Origin: JAAFIP01 sp043772355
GTDB lineage: Bacteria > Pseudomonadota > Gammaproteobacteria > Burkholderiales > Burkholderiaceae_C
NCBI GenBank assembly: GCA_043772355.1
Contig: JAYVGI010000355.1
Span: forward strand, 1 to 34,959
DNA length: 34,959 nt
Direction: 5' to 3'
Positions within the stretch are counted from its first letter, which is position 1. Every line of letters begins with the position of its first letter. Below, one piece after another: positions 14,804 to 23,059 of this stretch. Below the pieces are notes generated by a model, which saw only the letters and a program-made list of their open reading frames with translations, searched no databases and had not been told where the DNA came from. A program made the position numbers and the translations under genes.

Positions 14804-15665
14804 AATTCAATTCCGCCGTTGGTTGCTAATTATGCTTGTGGTTGCGCTCTTACCAGCCTGCAGCGCCATAAAAATAGCCTACAACCAAGCGCCCGACCTG
14901 ACCTATTGGTGGTTGGACAGCTACTTTGACTTTAACGGCCAGCAAACCCCCAAGCTGCGCGATGAGATCAACAAGCTGTTTGCCTGGCACCGGGCCAACC
15001 AGTTGCCCAAAGTGGTCGCATTGCTGCAAAAAACCCAAACCCAGTTGCCCGGTGGCGTCAGCCCCGAGCAAACCTGCGCCGTGTTTGACGAAGTGCGCGG
15101 CCTGTACGAGGCCATCGTAGACAAAGGCCTGCCCGCCGTCAGCGAGTTGGCGACCAGCGTGGCCCCCGAGCAGCTCCAGCACCTACAACGAAAATACCAG
15201 AAAAACAACGACGAGTACGTGCGCAACTACATCACCAGCAAACCCGATGAGCGCGATGCCAAGCGCCTCAAGCAAGCCGTGCAGCGCAGCGAGATGATCT
15301 ACGGCAAGCTGGACGATGCGCAAATAGCCGCCATCCAGCGCGCGATTCTAAAATCAAGTTTCAATGCCGTGCTGGGTTTGAAAGAGCGCCAGCGCAGGCA
15401 AAAAGACGCCATCGATGTACTGGCGAAACTGTCGAGCGAGAAACCTGGTCCCCAGCAAGTGCAAACGGCCCTGCGTGCCTACTTGGAACGCAGCACCAAG
15501 TCGCCCGATCTGGTGTACCGCGCCTACAGCGAGAAAATGGTGAAAGAAAGTTGCGACTCGTTTGCCGCCATACATGCCACCACCAGCGCAGAGCAACGTG
15601 CCAACGCCGTGATTACGCTGAAAAGCTATGAGGCCGATATGCGAATTCTGGCTGCGCAGCGTTGA
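14796..15665 (+). CDS. DUF6279 family lipoprotein
   Basis: About 289 residues. The N-terminus MFIIQFRRWLLIMLVVALLP followed by AC is a lipoprotein signal: positive n-region, hydrophobic core, lipobox LPAC with the lipidated Cys near position 22. The next segment (SAIKIAYNQAPDLTYWWLD) is the hallmark of DUF6279, and the remainder is a long helical, Gln/Lys-rich periplasmic domain. Function is unknown; it probably sits in the outer or inner membrane. The open frame extends to 14403, but the upstream part is the antisense of glmU; 14796 is chosen because it gives a proper signal peptide (14781, 14784 and 14790 are alternatives). The start overlaps the divergent glmU start (14801-14803). Confidence 0.85.
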   Translation: MFIIQFRRWLLIMLVVALLPACSAIKIAYNQAPDLTYWWLDSYFDFNGQQTPKLRDEINKLFAWHRANQLPKVVALLQKTQTQLPGGVSPEQTCAVFDEVRGLYEAIVDKGLPAVSELATSVAPEQLQHLQRKYQKNNDEYVRNYITSKPDERDAKRLKQAVQRSEMIYGKLDDAQIAAIQRAILKSSFNAVLGLKERQRRQKDAIDVLAKLSSEKPGPQQVQTALRAYLERSTKSPDLVYRAYSEKMVKESCDSFAAIHATTSAEQRANAVITLKSYEADMRILAAQR

Positions 15666-15770
15666 TGAAGTTGTGTGATGCGCGGTGGGTAAATGCTTAC
15701 ACTGGGATGGGCTGCTGTGTCGGCTTGGGTTGAAGATGCTGCTCGAACGTGGTTGGCTGGCATCAGCTCG

Positions 15771-15872
15771 GGAAGTTGTGTGCTGTCAAAAACCTCCGAG
15801 AACACGCGACTGGGTAGGTAGCAATCGACAGGTAGTCACCGCGCCTCTCTCCAGTTTTTGCATCACAACCAC
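15771..15872 (+). repeat. Left arm of imperfect inverted duplication
   Basis: About 102 bases that align, with small gaps, to the reverse complement of 16035-16139. The last 32 bases are nearly identical between arms (two differences), including CCAGTTTTTGCATCAC. In the frame that is open in the right arm, this arm has a stop codon, suggesting the left copy is the more decayed. Confidence 0.65.
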
Positions 15873-15951
15873 GCCGAACTGGCGTTGTGGTGCTCGCTTG
15901 GGTGCATAGACGTCAATTCCTTTAGCAGTTTAGCGCTCTAGCTCTTTGAAA

Positions 15952-15980
15952 TATTGCGGGAGCAGCTACTTTTTTTGTAG
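15952..15980 (+). repeat. CAGCTA-N9-TAG dispersed element, copy 3
   Basis: TATTGCGGGAGCAGCTA at 15952-15968, 9-base spacer, TAG at 15978-15980. The 22 bases 15947-15968 recur exactly, inverted, at 16197-16218. Confidence 0.75.
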
Positions 15981-16034
15981 TGACCCCGCCCGCATGAAAC
16001 TGAGCGACATGCCGCCAACACGCGGTGATGGAGT

Positions 16035-16139
16035 GTGGTCGTGATGCAAAAACTGGAGAAAGGCGCGCGGTACAAAACGCAGTCCCGCTACGAACGATAC
16101 CCGCGCGTGTTTTCGTAAGTTTTTGACAGCGCGACTTCC
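16035..16139 (-). repeat. Right arm of imperfect inverted duplication
   Basis: Reverse complement of this 105-base stretch aligns to 15771-15872. On the minus strand one frame stays open through it and encodes a peptide containing RAFLQFLHHDHT; I do not recognise a protein family. Confidence 0.65.
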
Positions 16140-16184
16140 TCCATCGCCGCAACGTGACCAAGGTATGCATGGCATCTTTAGGTA

Positions 16185-16213
16185 CTACACATTCAATAGC
16201 TGCTCCCGCAATA
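16185..16213 (-). repeat. CAGCTA-N9-TAG dispersed element, copy 4 (inverted to copy 3)
   Basis: On the minus strand TATTGCGGGAGCAGCTA (16213 down to 16197) is followed by a 9-base spacer and TAG (16187-16185). It forms a perfect 22-base inverted pair with 15947-15968, about 230 bases away. Confidence 0.75.
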
Positions 16214-16251
16214 TTTCAGTGGGCTACAGGCCAACTACATTCTGAAAACCG

Positions 16252-19200
16252 TCAACTGCGTGCCAATACAGGTTTCAGCGCGTTGCCTGTATGGGTTTTG
16301 AGCTTTACCAGTTGCTCGGGCGTGCACTGCGCCACCACCGTGCCGCCTTCTTTGCCGCCTTCGGGGCCCAGGTCAATCACCCAATCTGCTTCAGCAATCA
16401 CGTCCAGATCGTGCTCGATGACCACTACGCTGTGGCCGCCGTTCACCAATCGGTGCAGTACGTGGATGAGCTTTTCTACATCGGCCATGTGCAGGCCTAC
16501 GGTGGGCTCGTCCAGCACGTACAAGGTGTGCGGGGCTTTTTGGCCGCGCCGGGTGATGTCGTCGCGCACTTTACTGAGTTCGGTGACGAGTTTGATGCGC
16601 TGCGCCTCGCCACCGCTGAGCGTAGGGGACGGCTGACCGAGGGTGAGGTAACCCAAGCCTACGTCTTTGAGCAGTTGCAACGGGTGGCTGATGTGGGGCA
16701 TGCTGGCAAAGAAGTCTACCGCCTCGTCTACCTCCATTTGCAGCACGTCGCCGATGCTTTTGCCGCGCCAGCTGACTGCCAGTGTCTCGGGGTTAAAGCG
16801 CGCGCCGTGGCAGACCTCGCAGGGCACCTTCACGTCGGGCAAGAAGCTCATCTCTATCGTGCGCATGCCTTGGCCTTCGCACCCGGGGCAGCGGCCTTCG
16901 CCGGTGTTAAAGCTAAAGCGGGCGGGCTGGTAGCCTCTGGCTTTGGCCTCTAACGTTTCAGTAAAGAGTTTGCGGATCACGTCCCAAAAGCCGATGTAGG
17001 TGGCGGGGCAACTGCGCGGGGTTTTGCCAATCGGGGTTTGATCCACTTCCAGCACGCGGTCGATCTGTTGCCAGCCTTGTATGTTTTCGCAGCCGGTCCA
17101 AGTGGTGAATGCGGCTGCGCGGTTGCCTGCTTCCTTGCCTATGCCTTTGGCGGTGACTGCGGCGTAGACGTTGCTAAGGAGGACGTCTCTGGCTAAGGTG
17201 GATTTGCCGGAGCCGCTGACTCCTGTGATGGCTACTAATCTGTGTAAAGGGACATCTACGCTCACGTTTTGCAGGTTGTGTAGTAGGGCGTTGGTGACGC
17301 GCAAGTGTTGTTGTCCTGAATTGGGGTCAGAGCCCAATTTCGTAATTGCATCTTGATCTCCGGAGAGACTGTGTCCTGAATTGGGATCTGACCCCAATTT
17401 CGGCTTAGGCTTCTTTACCTTTTCGGGTTTCGGTACGAAGCTGGATTTGTACTCGGGCAATGTTGACACTGCGCTGTTCACGTCTCTGCGCAGGCTGAGT
17501 GGGTGTTTGATGGCGTGCATTAGATAGCGGCCTGTCGCGGACTCTGCCACTGCGGAAATTTGCGCCACGCTGCCTTGGGCGACCAAATTGCCACCGCGTT
17601 TGCCTGCGCCGGGGCCAATGTCGATGATGTGGTCGGCGCGGCGGATGGTGTCTTCGTCGTGCTCTACCACCACCAGCGTATTGCCTTTGTCGCTTAAAGA
17701 TTTCAGCGCTTTAAGCAAAACTTGGTTGTCACGCGGATGCAGGCCAATGGTGGGCTCGTCCAGCACGTAGCACACGCCTTGCAGGTTGCTGCCCAGTTGC
17801 GCGGCCAGGCGAATGCGCTGCGCCTCACCGCCACTCAAGGTGGGCGCGCCACGGTCCAAGGTGAGGTAGTTCAAGCCCACTTCTTCCAAAAACTCCAGGC
17901 GGCTTTGAATCTCAGGCACCAGGTCGCGGGCAATGTCGGCATCACGGCCCGTGAGCTTGAGGCCCTGCACCCATTCGCGCACATCGCGCACCGACAGTTG
18001 GGCGATGTCGGTGATACCGACGCCGTGGAACTTCACCGCGCGCGCTATCGCGTTCAGCCGGGTACCGCTGCAGGTAGCGCAGGTGGTATCCGTCACGTCG
18101 TCTACTTCAGGCTCGGCAAAGCTTTGCTCGCGGCCTTTGTTGTCGTCGTCTTGCACGCTGTCGTCAAAGGCTTTGCGCTGTTCTTTGGTCAGCCTGACAC
18201 CTGTGCCTACGCAGTCTTTGCACCAGCCGTGTTTGCTGTTGTAGCTGAACAGGCGAGGGTCTAGCTCGGTGTACGAGGTGCTGCACACGGGGCAGGCGCG
18301 TTTGGTGGAGAACACTTGCAGCTTGCCAATGTGCGCGGTAGTGCCGTGCAGCTCCATCGCCGTGCGCAGGCCGTCCAGTGGGCCCAGGATATGCACCACG
18401 CCTTTGCCGTGCTCCAGCGCGCGGGCCAGGTGGCTGCGCAGCAATGCCTCGTGCTCTGGGAGCACCAGCAGGTCGGCAATCGGCAACTCAATGGTGTGCT
18501 CTTTGAAGCGGTCAATGCGCGGGAAATTGGTGGTGGGCAGAAAGTTACCATCCACCCGCAAGTGCGTGTAGCCACGCGGGCGTGCCCAGTCGGCCAGCTC
18601 GGTGTACACGCCTTTGCGGTTGATCACCAAGGGCGCGATCAAGCCTATGTGTTGGCCGCGATAGGTTTTCAAAATCTGCGCGGCAATACTCTCGGGCGTT
18701 TGGGGCTGCACGGCAGCATTGTCGTTCACGCAGTGCTGGGTGCCCAGCTTGACGTAGAGCAGGCGCAAAAAATGCCAGACCTCGGTGGTAGTGCCCACCG
18801 TTGATTTACGGCCACCGCGACTTAAGCGCTGCTCAATCGCCACCGTGGGCGGTATGCCGTACACAGCATCCACCTCTGGGCGACCTGCGGGTTGCACGAT
18901 GCTGCGGGCGTAGGCATTCAAGCTCTCAAGGTAGCGGCGCTGGCCTTCGTTGAACAAAATGTCGAATGCCAAGGTGGATTTACCCGAACCCGACACGCCC
19001 GTGACCACGCTGAATTTGCCGCGCGGAATGTTGACGCTCAGAGACTTGAGGTTGTGTTCTTTGGCGTTGACGATTTCAATCGCGTTGTCGGCACCGATGC
19101 GGCGCGGTGCTTGGGCATGCTGGGCAGTTTTCCACAGCAGTTTGCCTTTTTCGCGCACTTCGTTCGCGCCCAGCCCCATCGCGGCATCGTATTCGCGCAG

Positions 19201-22200
19201 AGCGCGCCCGGTGTGCGAGCTGGGGTGCTGCTTCACATCTTCAGGTGTACCTATGGCGCATACCTCGCCCCCAGCATCGCCACCCTCGGGGCCCAGGTCA
19301 ATCAGCCAATCGCTGGCGCGGATCACGTCCAGGTTGTGCTCAATGATGAGCAGCGAATGCCCCACGTCCATCAGCTTGCGCAGCGCACGCATGAGCTTGC
19401 TGATGTCTTCAAAATGCAGGCCTGTGGTGGGCTCGTCAAATAAGAACAGCGTGCCTTTGGTAGCTAAAGCTTGGCGGCTAGAGCTAGCGCTCTTCGCGGC
19501 GTCGGCTAAAAAGCCCGCCAGCTTGAGGCGCTGCGCCTCACCGCCCGAGAGGGTGGGCACGGGTTGGCCCAGCTTTACGTATTCCAGGCCCACGTCCACG
19601 ATGGGTTGCAGTGCGCGGATCACATCACGGTCGGTCGCAAACAAAGCAGCTGCCTCGCTGACGGTGAGGTTCAGCACATCGGCCACGTTCACATGCTGGC
19701 CGCGCCGCTCGACTTTGATTTCCAAAATCTCAGGCCGGTAGCGTTTGCCGTCGCAGTCTTGGCAGCGCAGGTACACGTCGCTCAAAAATTGCATCTCCAC
19801 ATGCTCAAAGCCCGAGCCACCGCAGGTGGGGCAGCGGCCATCGCCGCTGTTAAAGCTGAACTTGCTGGCGGTGTAGCTGCGCTGCTTACTCAATGGCGCA
19901 TTGGCAAAAATCTCGCGCACGGCATCCCATGCGCCTACGTAGCTGGCCGGATTAGACCGCGCGGTTTTACCGATGGGGGACTGGTCTACAAACACCACAT
20001 CGCTCAACTGCTCAGCGCCCATCAAACGGTCAAACGCACCCGGTGACTCTGTGGCCTTGCCAAAATGGCGCATCAAGGCCGGAGCCAACACGTCTTGAAT
20101 CAAAGACGACTTGCCCGAACCGCTGACACCCGTCACGCACACCAGGCGCTGCAAGGGGATTTCAATGGACACGTTTTTCAGGTTGTGCTCGCTCGCGCCT
20201 TCCAGGATCAAGCGGGGCGTGTTGTCACTGACCAAGCGTTTAAAGCCCATGCCTATTTGCTTGCGCCCGCCAAGGTAGTCTCCCGTGAGGGTGGGGGCAT
20301 CACGCAACTGATCAGGCGTGCCATCAAACACCATGTCGCCGCCGCGCTCGCCCGGGCCAGGGCCCATGTCGATCACGCGGTCGGCTGCCAGCATCACCGC
20401 AGGGTCGTGCTCCACCACCACCAGGGTATTGCCTGCATCGCGCAGGCGCAGCATGGCCTGGGTGATGCGGTCCATATCGCGCGGGTGCAGGCCGATGCTG
20501 GGTTCGTCCAATACAAACAAGGTGTTGACCAGCGAGGTGCCCAAGGCCGTGGTGAGGTTAATGCGTTGCACCTCGCCGCCGCTGAGCGTGCGGCTTTGGC
20601 GGTCTAGCGTGAGGTAGCCAATGCCTACATCGCACAGGTATTTCAGACGGGTGCAAATCTCGTCCAGCAATAGTTTGAGCGCCTGGGCGTCTCCACTGGC
20701 GCGGTCTAGTTTGGTTTCTGCTTGCAGTGTGTCGAAAAATGCGCGCAGCTTGTTGATGGACAGTTGCATCAAGTCAAACAAGCACAAGCCTGGCAATGCT
20801 TCGAGCTGTTCGCGGGTCCACTGCACGCCCATAGGCATCAGGCGCTTGGCAGGCGGCATCACGCTGTCGGCTTGCACTTTGGTGCCGACGCGCCAGATCA
20901 AGGCCGTGGTTGTGAGCCGCGCGCCGTTGCACACCGGGCAGGTGGTGTAGCTGCGGTACTTGGACAGCAGCACGCGGATATGCATCTTGTACGACTTGGT
21001 CTCCAGGTAGGCAAAAAAGCGTTTTACGCCGTACCACATCTTGCCCCACTGGCCCTCTTTGTAGCTGGGGTTGCCATCGATCACCCAGTGCTTTTGCTCG
21101 GCTGTGAGCTTGTTCCACGCTGTGTCGCGCGGGATGCCTGCCAGCTCGGCGTGGCGCATCAAATCGTCTTGGCATTCTTGCCAGGCGGGGGTTTGCATGA
21201 CCTTGATGGCCCCTGCGCGCAAGGTGAGTTTTTCATTGGGAATCACCAGGCCGTAGTCGACCCCAATCACGCGACCAAAGCCTTTGCATTTGGCGCATGC
21301 GCCGTTGGCAGAGTTGAACGAGAACAGGCTGGGCGTGGGCTGCGTGTAGCGGATATCACTCTCCGGGCAGTGCAGGCCGGTGGAGAATTTCCAAATGCTA
21401 GCTGCCCCCACGCTTGCCACTGCGTGTGCTGCGCTGCCCCCCATGGGGGCTTCCCCGCCTTGGGGCGACCCGGCGGCGGGGTGCTTGTCTTTCACCAGCG
21501 TAGCGAGGTCTGAGGATGAAATGGGGTCAGATCCCAATTCAGGACGCGGTCTTTCCGGCGCAGCTAACACATTTACGAAATTGGGCTCTGACCCCATTTC
21601 ATCCGTGCCGCAGGAGACGTTTCCTGAATTGGAGTCTGACCCCATTAAATACACCATCAAGCGCCCACTGCCGCGTTTGAGCGCCAACTCAATCGCCTCC
21701 ATCACCCGCACCTTCTCCGCGCCAAGTAGCTTGAACCGATCCGCCACCACGTCCAGCACTTTGCGCGGCCCGGCGGGTGTGGCGATCTCGCGCTCTGCCT
21801 GCACGCGGGTAAAGCCGCTGGCAGATAACCACTGCGCCACTTCATCGGCGCTGGTACCGGCTGGCAGCTCGACTGGGAAGGTCAGCACCACGCGGGTATC
21901 GGCGGATGGGCAGCGCGCCAGCATCTGCGCATAAATCGTCTCAGCCGTATCGTGCCGCACCGGCAGCGCGGTCTGCGAGTCATACAAATCAGCCAAGCGT
22001 GCAAACAAAAGCTTCAGGTGGTCATTGATCTCGGTCATCGTGCCTACCGTGGAGCGGGAGGAGCGCACCGGGTTGGTTTGGTCAATGGCAATCGCTGGTG
22101 GCACACCGTCCACGCGGTCCACCGCAGGCTTGTCCATGCGGTCCATAAACTGGCGCGCATAGGCCGAGAAGGTCTCTACATACCGGCGCTGGCCTTCGGC

Positions 22201-22344
22201 AAACAGGGTGTCAAACACCAAGCTGGACTTGCCCGAGCCGCTGGGGCCGGTGACTACCGTGAGTTCCCCCGTGCGGATGTCCAGATCGAGGTTTTTAAGA
22301 TTGTGTTGGCGTGCTCCGCGAATGCGGATGGTTCCCTGCGTCAT
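16252..22344 (-). CDS. Tandem (double-length) UvrA-family excinuclease ATPase
   Basis: 2,030 residues, about twice the usual UvrA (about 940). Two UvrA-like units are fused, giving four ABC ATPase modules: Walker A near 33-40 (GPSGSGKS), about 740, about 1115 and about 1710 (GVSGSGKS each). Each has a signature (LSGGEVQR, then three LSGGEAQR) and a Walker B/D-loop (LDEPSIGLHPRD, FDEPTTGLH, LDEPTIGLHPRD, LDEPTVGLH). Zinc-type Cys pairs are seen in both units (CAKCKG, CPVCNG, CPTCGG, CQDCDG, CPVCST, CKDCVG, CATCSG, CPGCEG, CEVCHG). It would recognise damaged or drug-modified DNA, but double-length paralogues are probably not the main repair UvrA. Two regions foreign to the family (about 231-313 and 1647-1677) coincide with DNA repeats and read as LGSDPNSG-type peptides. 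Confidence 0.9.
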   Translation of the reverse strand: MTQGTIRIRGARQHNLKNLDLDIRTGELTVVTGPSGSGKSSLVFDTLFAEGQRRYVETFSAYARQFMDRMDKPAVDRVDGVPPAIAIDQTNPVRSSRSTVGTMTEINDHLKLLFARLADLYDSQTALPVRHDTAETIYAQMLARCPSADTRVVLTFPVELPAGTSADEVAQWLSASGFTRVQAEREIATPAGPRKVLDVVADRFKLLGAEKVRVMEAIELALKRGSGRLMVYLMGSDSNSGNVSCGTDEMGSEPNFVNVLAAPERPRPELGSDPISSSDLATLVKDKHPAAGSPQGGEAPMGGSAAHAVASVGAASIWKFSTGLHCPESDIRYTQPTPSLFSFNSANGACAKCKGFGRVIGVDYGLVIPNEKLTLRAGAIKVMQTPAWQECQDDLMRHAELAGIPRDTAWNKLTAEQKHWVIDGNPSYKEGQWGKMWYGVKRFFAYLETKSYKMHIRVLLSKYRSYTTCPVCNGARLTTTALIWRVGTKVQADSVMPPAKRLMPMGVQWTREQLEALPGLCLFDLMQLSINKLRAFFDTLQAETKLDRASGDAQALKLLLDEICTRLKYLCDVGIGYLTLDRQSRTLSGGEVQRINLTTALGTSLVNTLFVLDEPSIGLHPRDMDRITQAMLRLRDAGNTLVVVEHDPAVMLAADRVIDMGPGPGERGGDMVFDGTPDQLRDAPTLTGDYLGGRKQIGMGFKRLVSDNTPRLILEGASEHNLKNVSIEIPLQRLVCVTGVSGSGKSSLIQDVLAPALMRHFGKATESPGAFDRLMGAEQLSDVVFVDQSPIGKTARSNPASYVGAWDAVREIFANAPLSKQRSYTASKFSFNSGDGRCPTCGGSGFEHVEMQFLSDVYLRCQDCDGKRYRPEILEIKVERRGQHVNVADVLNLTVSEAAALFATDRDVIRALQPIVDVGLEYVKLGQPVPTLSGGEAQRLKLAGFLADAAKSASSSRQALATKGTLFLFDEPTTGLHFEDISKLMRALRKLMDVGHSLLIIEHNLDVIRASDWLIDLGPEGGDAGGEVCAIGTPEDVKQHPSSHTGRALREYDAAMGLGANEVREKGKLLWKTAQHAQAPRRIGADNAIEIVNAKEHNLKSLSVNIPRGKFSVVTGVSGSGKSTLAFDILFNEGQRRYLESLNAYARSIVQPAGRPEVDAVYGIPPTVAIEQRLSRGGRKSTVGTTTEVWHFLRLLYVKLGTQHCVNDNAAVQPQTPESIAAQILKTYRGQHIGLIAPLVINRKGVYTELADWARPRGYTHLRVDGNFLPTTNFPRIDRFKEHTIELPIADLLVLPEHEALLRSHLARALEHGKGVVHILGPLDGLRTAMELHGTTAHIGKLQVFSTKRACPVCSTSYTELDPRLFSYNSKHGWCKDCVGTGVRLTKEQRKAFDDSVQDDDNKGREQSFAEPEVDDVTDTTCATCSGTRLNAIARAVKFHGVGITDIAQLSVRDVREWVQGLKLTGRDADIARDLVPEIQSRLEFLEEVGLNYLTLDRGAPTLSGGEAQRIRLAAQLGSNLQGVCYVLDEPTIGLHPRDNQVLLKALKSLSDKGNTLVVVEHDEDTIRRADHIIDIGPGAGKRGGNLVAQGSVAQISAVAESATGRYLMHAIKHPLSLRRDVNSAVSTLPEYKSSFVPKPEKVKKPKPKLGSDPNSGHSLSGDQDAITKLGSDPNSGQQHLRVTNALLHNLQNVSVDVPLHRLVAITGVSGSGKSTLARDVLLSNVYAAVTAKGIGKEAGNRAAAFTTWTGCENIQGWQQIDRVLEVDQTPIGKTPRSCPATYIGFWDVIRKLFTETLEAKARGYQPARFSFNTGEGRCPGCEGQGMRTIEMSFLPDVKVPCEVCHGARFNPETLAVSWRGKSIGDVLQMEVDEAVDFFASMPHISHPLQLLKDVGLGYLTLGQPSPTLSGGEAQRIKLVTELSKVRDDITRRGQKAPHTLYVLDEPTVGLHMADVEKLIHVLHRLVNGGHSVVVIEHDLDVIAEADWVIDLGPEGGKEGGTVVAQCTPEQLVKLKTHTGNALKPVLARS
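17314..17342. repeat. REP-like palindrome in uvrA, copy 1
   Basis: Contains AATTGGGGTCAGAGCCCAAT, a palindrome with AATTGGG/CCCAATT arms. In the uvrA frame it reads as KLGSDPNSG. The same 29-base unit recurs 60 bases on. Confidence 0.8.
17374..17402. repeat. REP-like palindrome in uvrA, copy 2
   Basis: Contains AATTGGGATCTGACCCCAAT, the same unit as copy 1 with changes in the loop. Also reads KLGSDPNSG. Both copies lie in the linker between the two ATPase modules of the second UvrA unit. Confidence 0.8.
21405..21470. repeat. GC-rich dispersed repeat inside uvrA (shared with the carboxylase gene)
   Basis: Starts CCCCCACGCTTGC and ends CGCCTTGGGGCG. About 66 bases closely match 31744-31810 in the biotin carboxylase gene. 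In both genes it is read in the same frame, giving AAGSPQGGEAPMGGSAAH here and AGPPQGGSTPMAGSAAH there. Confidence 0.8.
21515..21543. repeat. REP-like palindrome in uvrA, copy 3
   Basis: Contains ATGGGGTCAGATCCCAATTC. In the uvrA frame it reads ELGSDPIS. It adjoins the GC-rich repeat at 21405-21470. Confidence 0.75.
21575..21603. repeat. REP-like palindrome in uvrA, copy 4
   Basis: Contains AATTGGGCTCTGACCCCATT, roughly the reverse complement of copy 3. Reads EMGSEPNFV in the uvrA frame. Confidence 0.75.
21622..21650. repeat. REP-like palindrome in uvrA, copy 5
   Basis: Contains AATTGGAGTCTGACCCCATT. Reads MGSDSNSG in the uvrA frame and marks the start of the foreign segment (about residue 231). 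Confidence 0.75.
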
Positions 22345-22444
22345 ATAGTGGCTCTTTGGGGTGGTAGACCCAAAGATTCTAGTGATAACAGTACCAGGCG
22401 GAGACCTGTGGGGGCTTGTCTGCTCGCTTCAGGACAAAAAAGAC

Positions 22445-22936
22445 TTAGCGCCCTTTGAGGGCGCGCGCCAGCTCGGCAAACTTTTCATCCCCGACCGCTT
22501 CGCGAATTTTAGGTGCCACGGCCAATAACTCCTTGTAGCCGGAGGCAGACTCTACCGCCATATTCAGGCGAAAGCCGCGCAGGCCCAAGCCCGATGTCAG
22601 TTTGGTAGCGATAGGGTAGGCATTCTGGTAGCGCTCCTGCTCTGACAGCACGGGGGTAGCGCTTTCATCTGCTGCCCCATCTGGTGCAGCGGTAGCGCTA
22701 GGTGCGCTGGCCTTGGCCAGGGGCGGCTTGACGGAATCTACGGGTTCAAGCAAGCCAGCCTCAATCAGCTGATTGATATCTTCAACGTTAAAACCCGTCA
22801 CTGCCAAAGCGCCCAAAATGACGCTGTCATCTTTCTCACCATCAAACATGATCAAAGCGGTACGCTGGCGCATGCTTAGCGCGTTGTTATGGTCTTTGAA
22901 GGTTTGTTTACCTAACTCAGTTTTTTTATGCTTCAT
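22445..22936 (-). CDS. Protein of unknown function, possible winged-helix N-terminus
   Basis: About 163 residues, not recognised. The N-terminal half (MRQRTALIMFDGEKDD, FNVEDINQLIEAGLLEPV) has the helix-turn-helix/wing rhythm of a small winged-helix domain. A Pro/Ala-rich linker (about 75-105) leads to a helical C-terminal half (YPIATKLTSGLGLRGF, ASGYKELLAVAPKIREAVG). The ATG at 22936 (MKHKKTELG) is preferred over an upstream start at 22984 because it begins the charged, conserved-looking part; its ribosome site is weak. It lies 100 bases upstream of the tandem uvrA on the same strand and may share a transcript. Loosely similar in rhythm to the C-terminus of the 11401-12195 protein, but homology is not claimed. 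Confidence 0.75.
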   Translation of the reverse strand: MKHKKTELGKQTFKDHNNALSMRQRTALIMFDGEKDDSVILGALAVTGFNVEDINQLIEAGLLEPVDSVKPPLAKASAPSATAAPDGAADESATPVLSEQERYQNAYPIATKLTSGLGLRGFRLNMAVESASGYKELLAVAPKIREAVGDEKFAELARALKGR

Positions 22937-23059
22937 GGGATGGGCTGTATTTACTTGAAAATTACAAAAAACGGGATTAACCACCGATTTTGCACATGCT
23001 GTGGCTTCACCGCTATAGGTTCAAGCCCTAATTTTCCACGCAAAAGTACAGCCGAGGGT

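Larger units (their letters stand above)
15666..16251. other. Gene-poor region built of inverted repeats
   Basis: 586 bases between the lipoprotein and the tandem UvrA gene without a convincing gene. Short open frames on both strands (15685-15909 plus; 15922-16170 and 15966-16175 minus) show no recognisable family. Most of the stretch is explained by an imperfect inverted duplication (15771-15872 with 16035-16139) interleaved with a 22-base perfect inverted pair (15947-15968 with 16197-16218). It may be the decayed remains of a mobile element. Confidence 0.6.

Noticed and set aside
15922..16175. Short minus-strand frames in the repeat region
   Set aside because: No recognised family; they run across the inverted repeats. 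Kept only as part of the repeat description.
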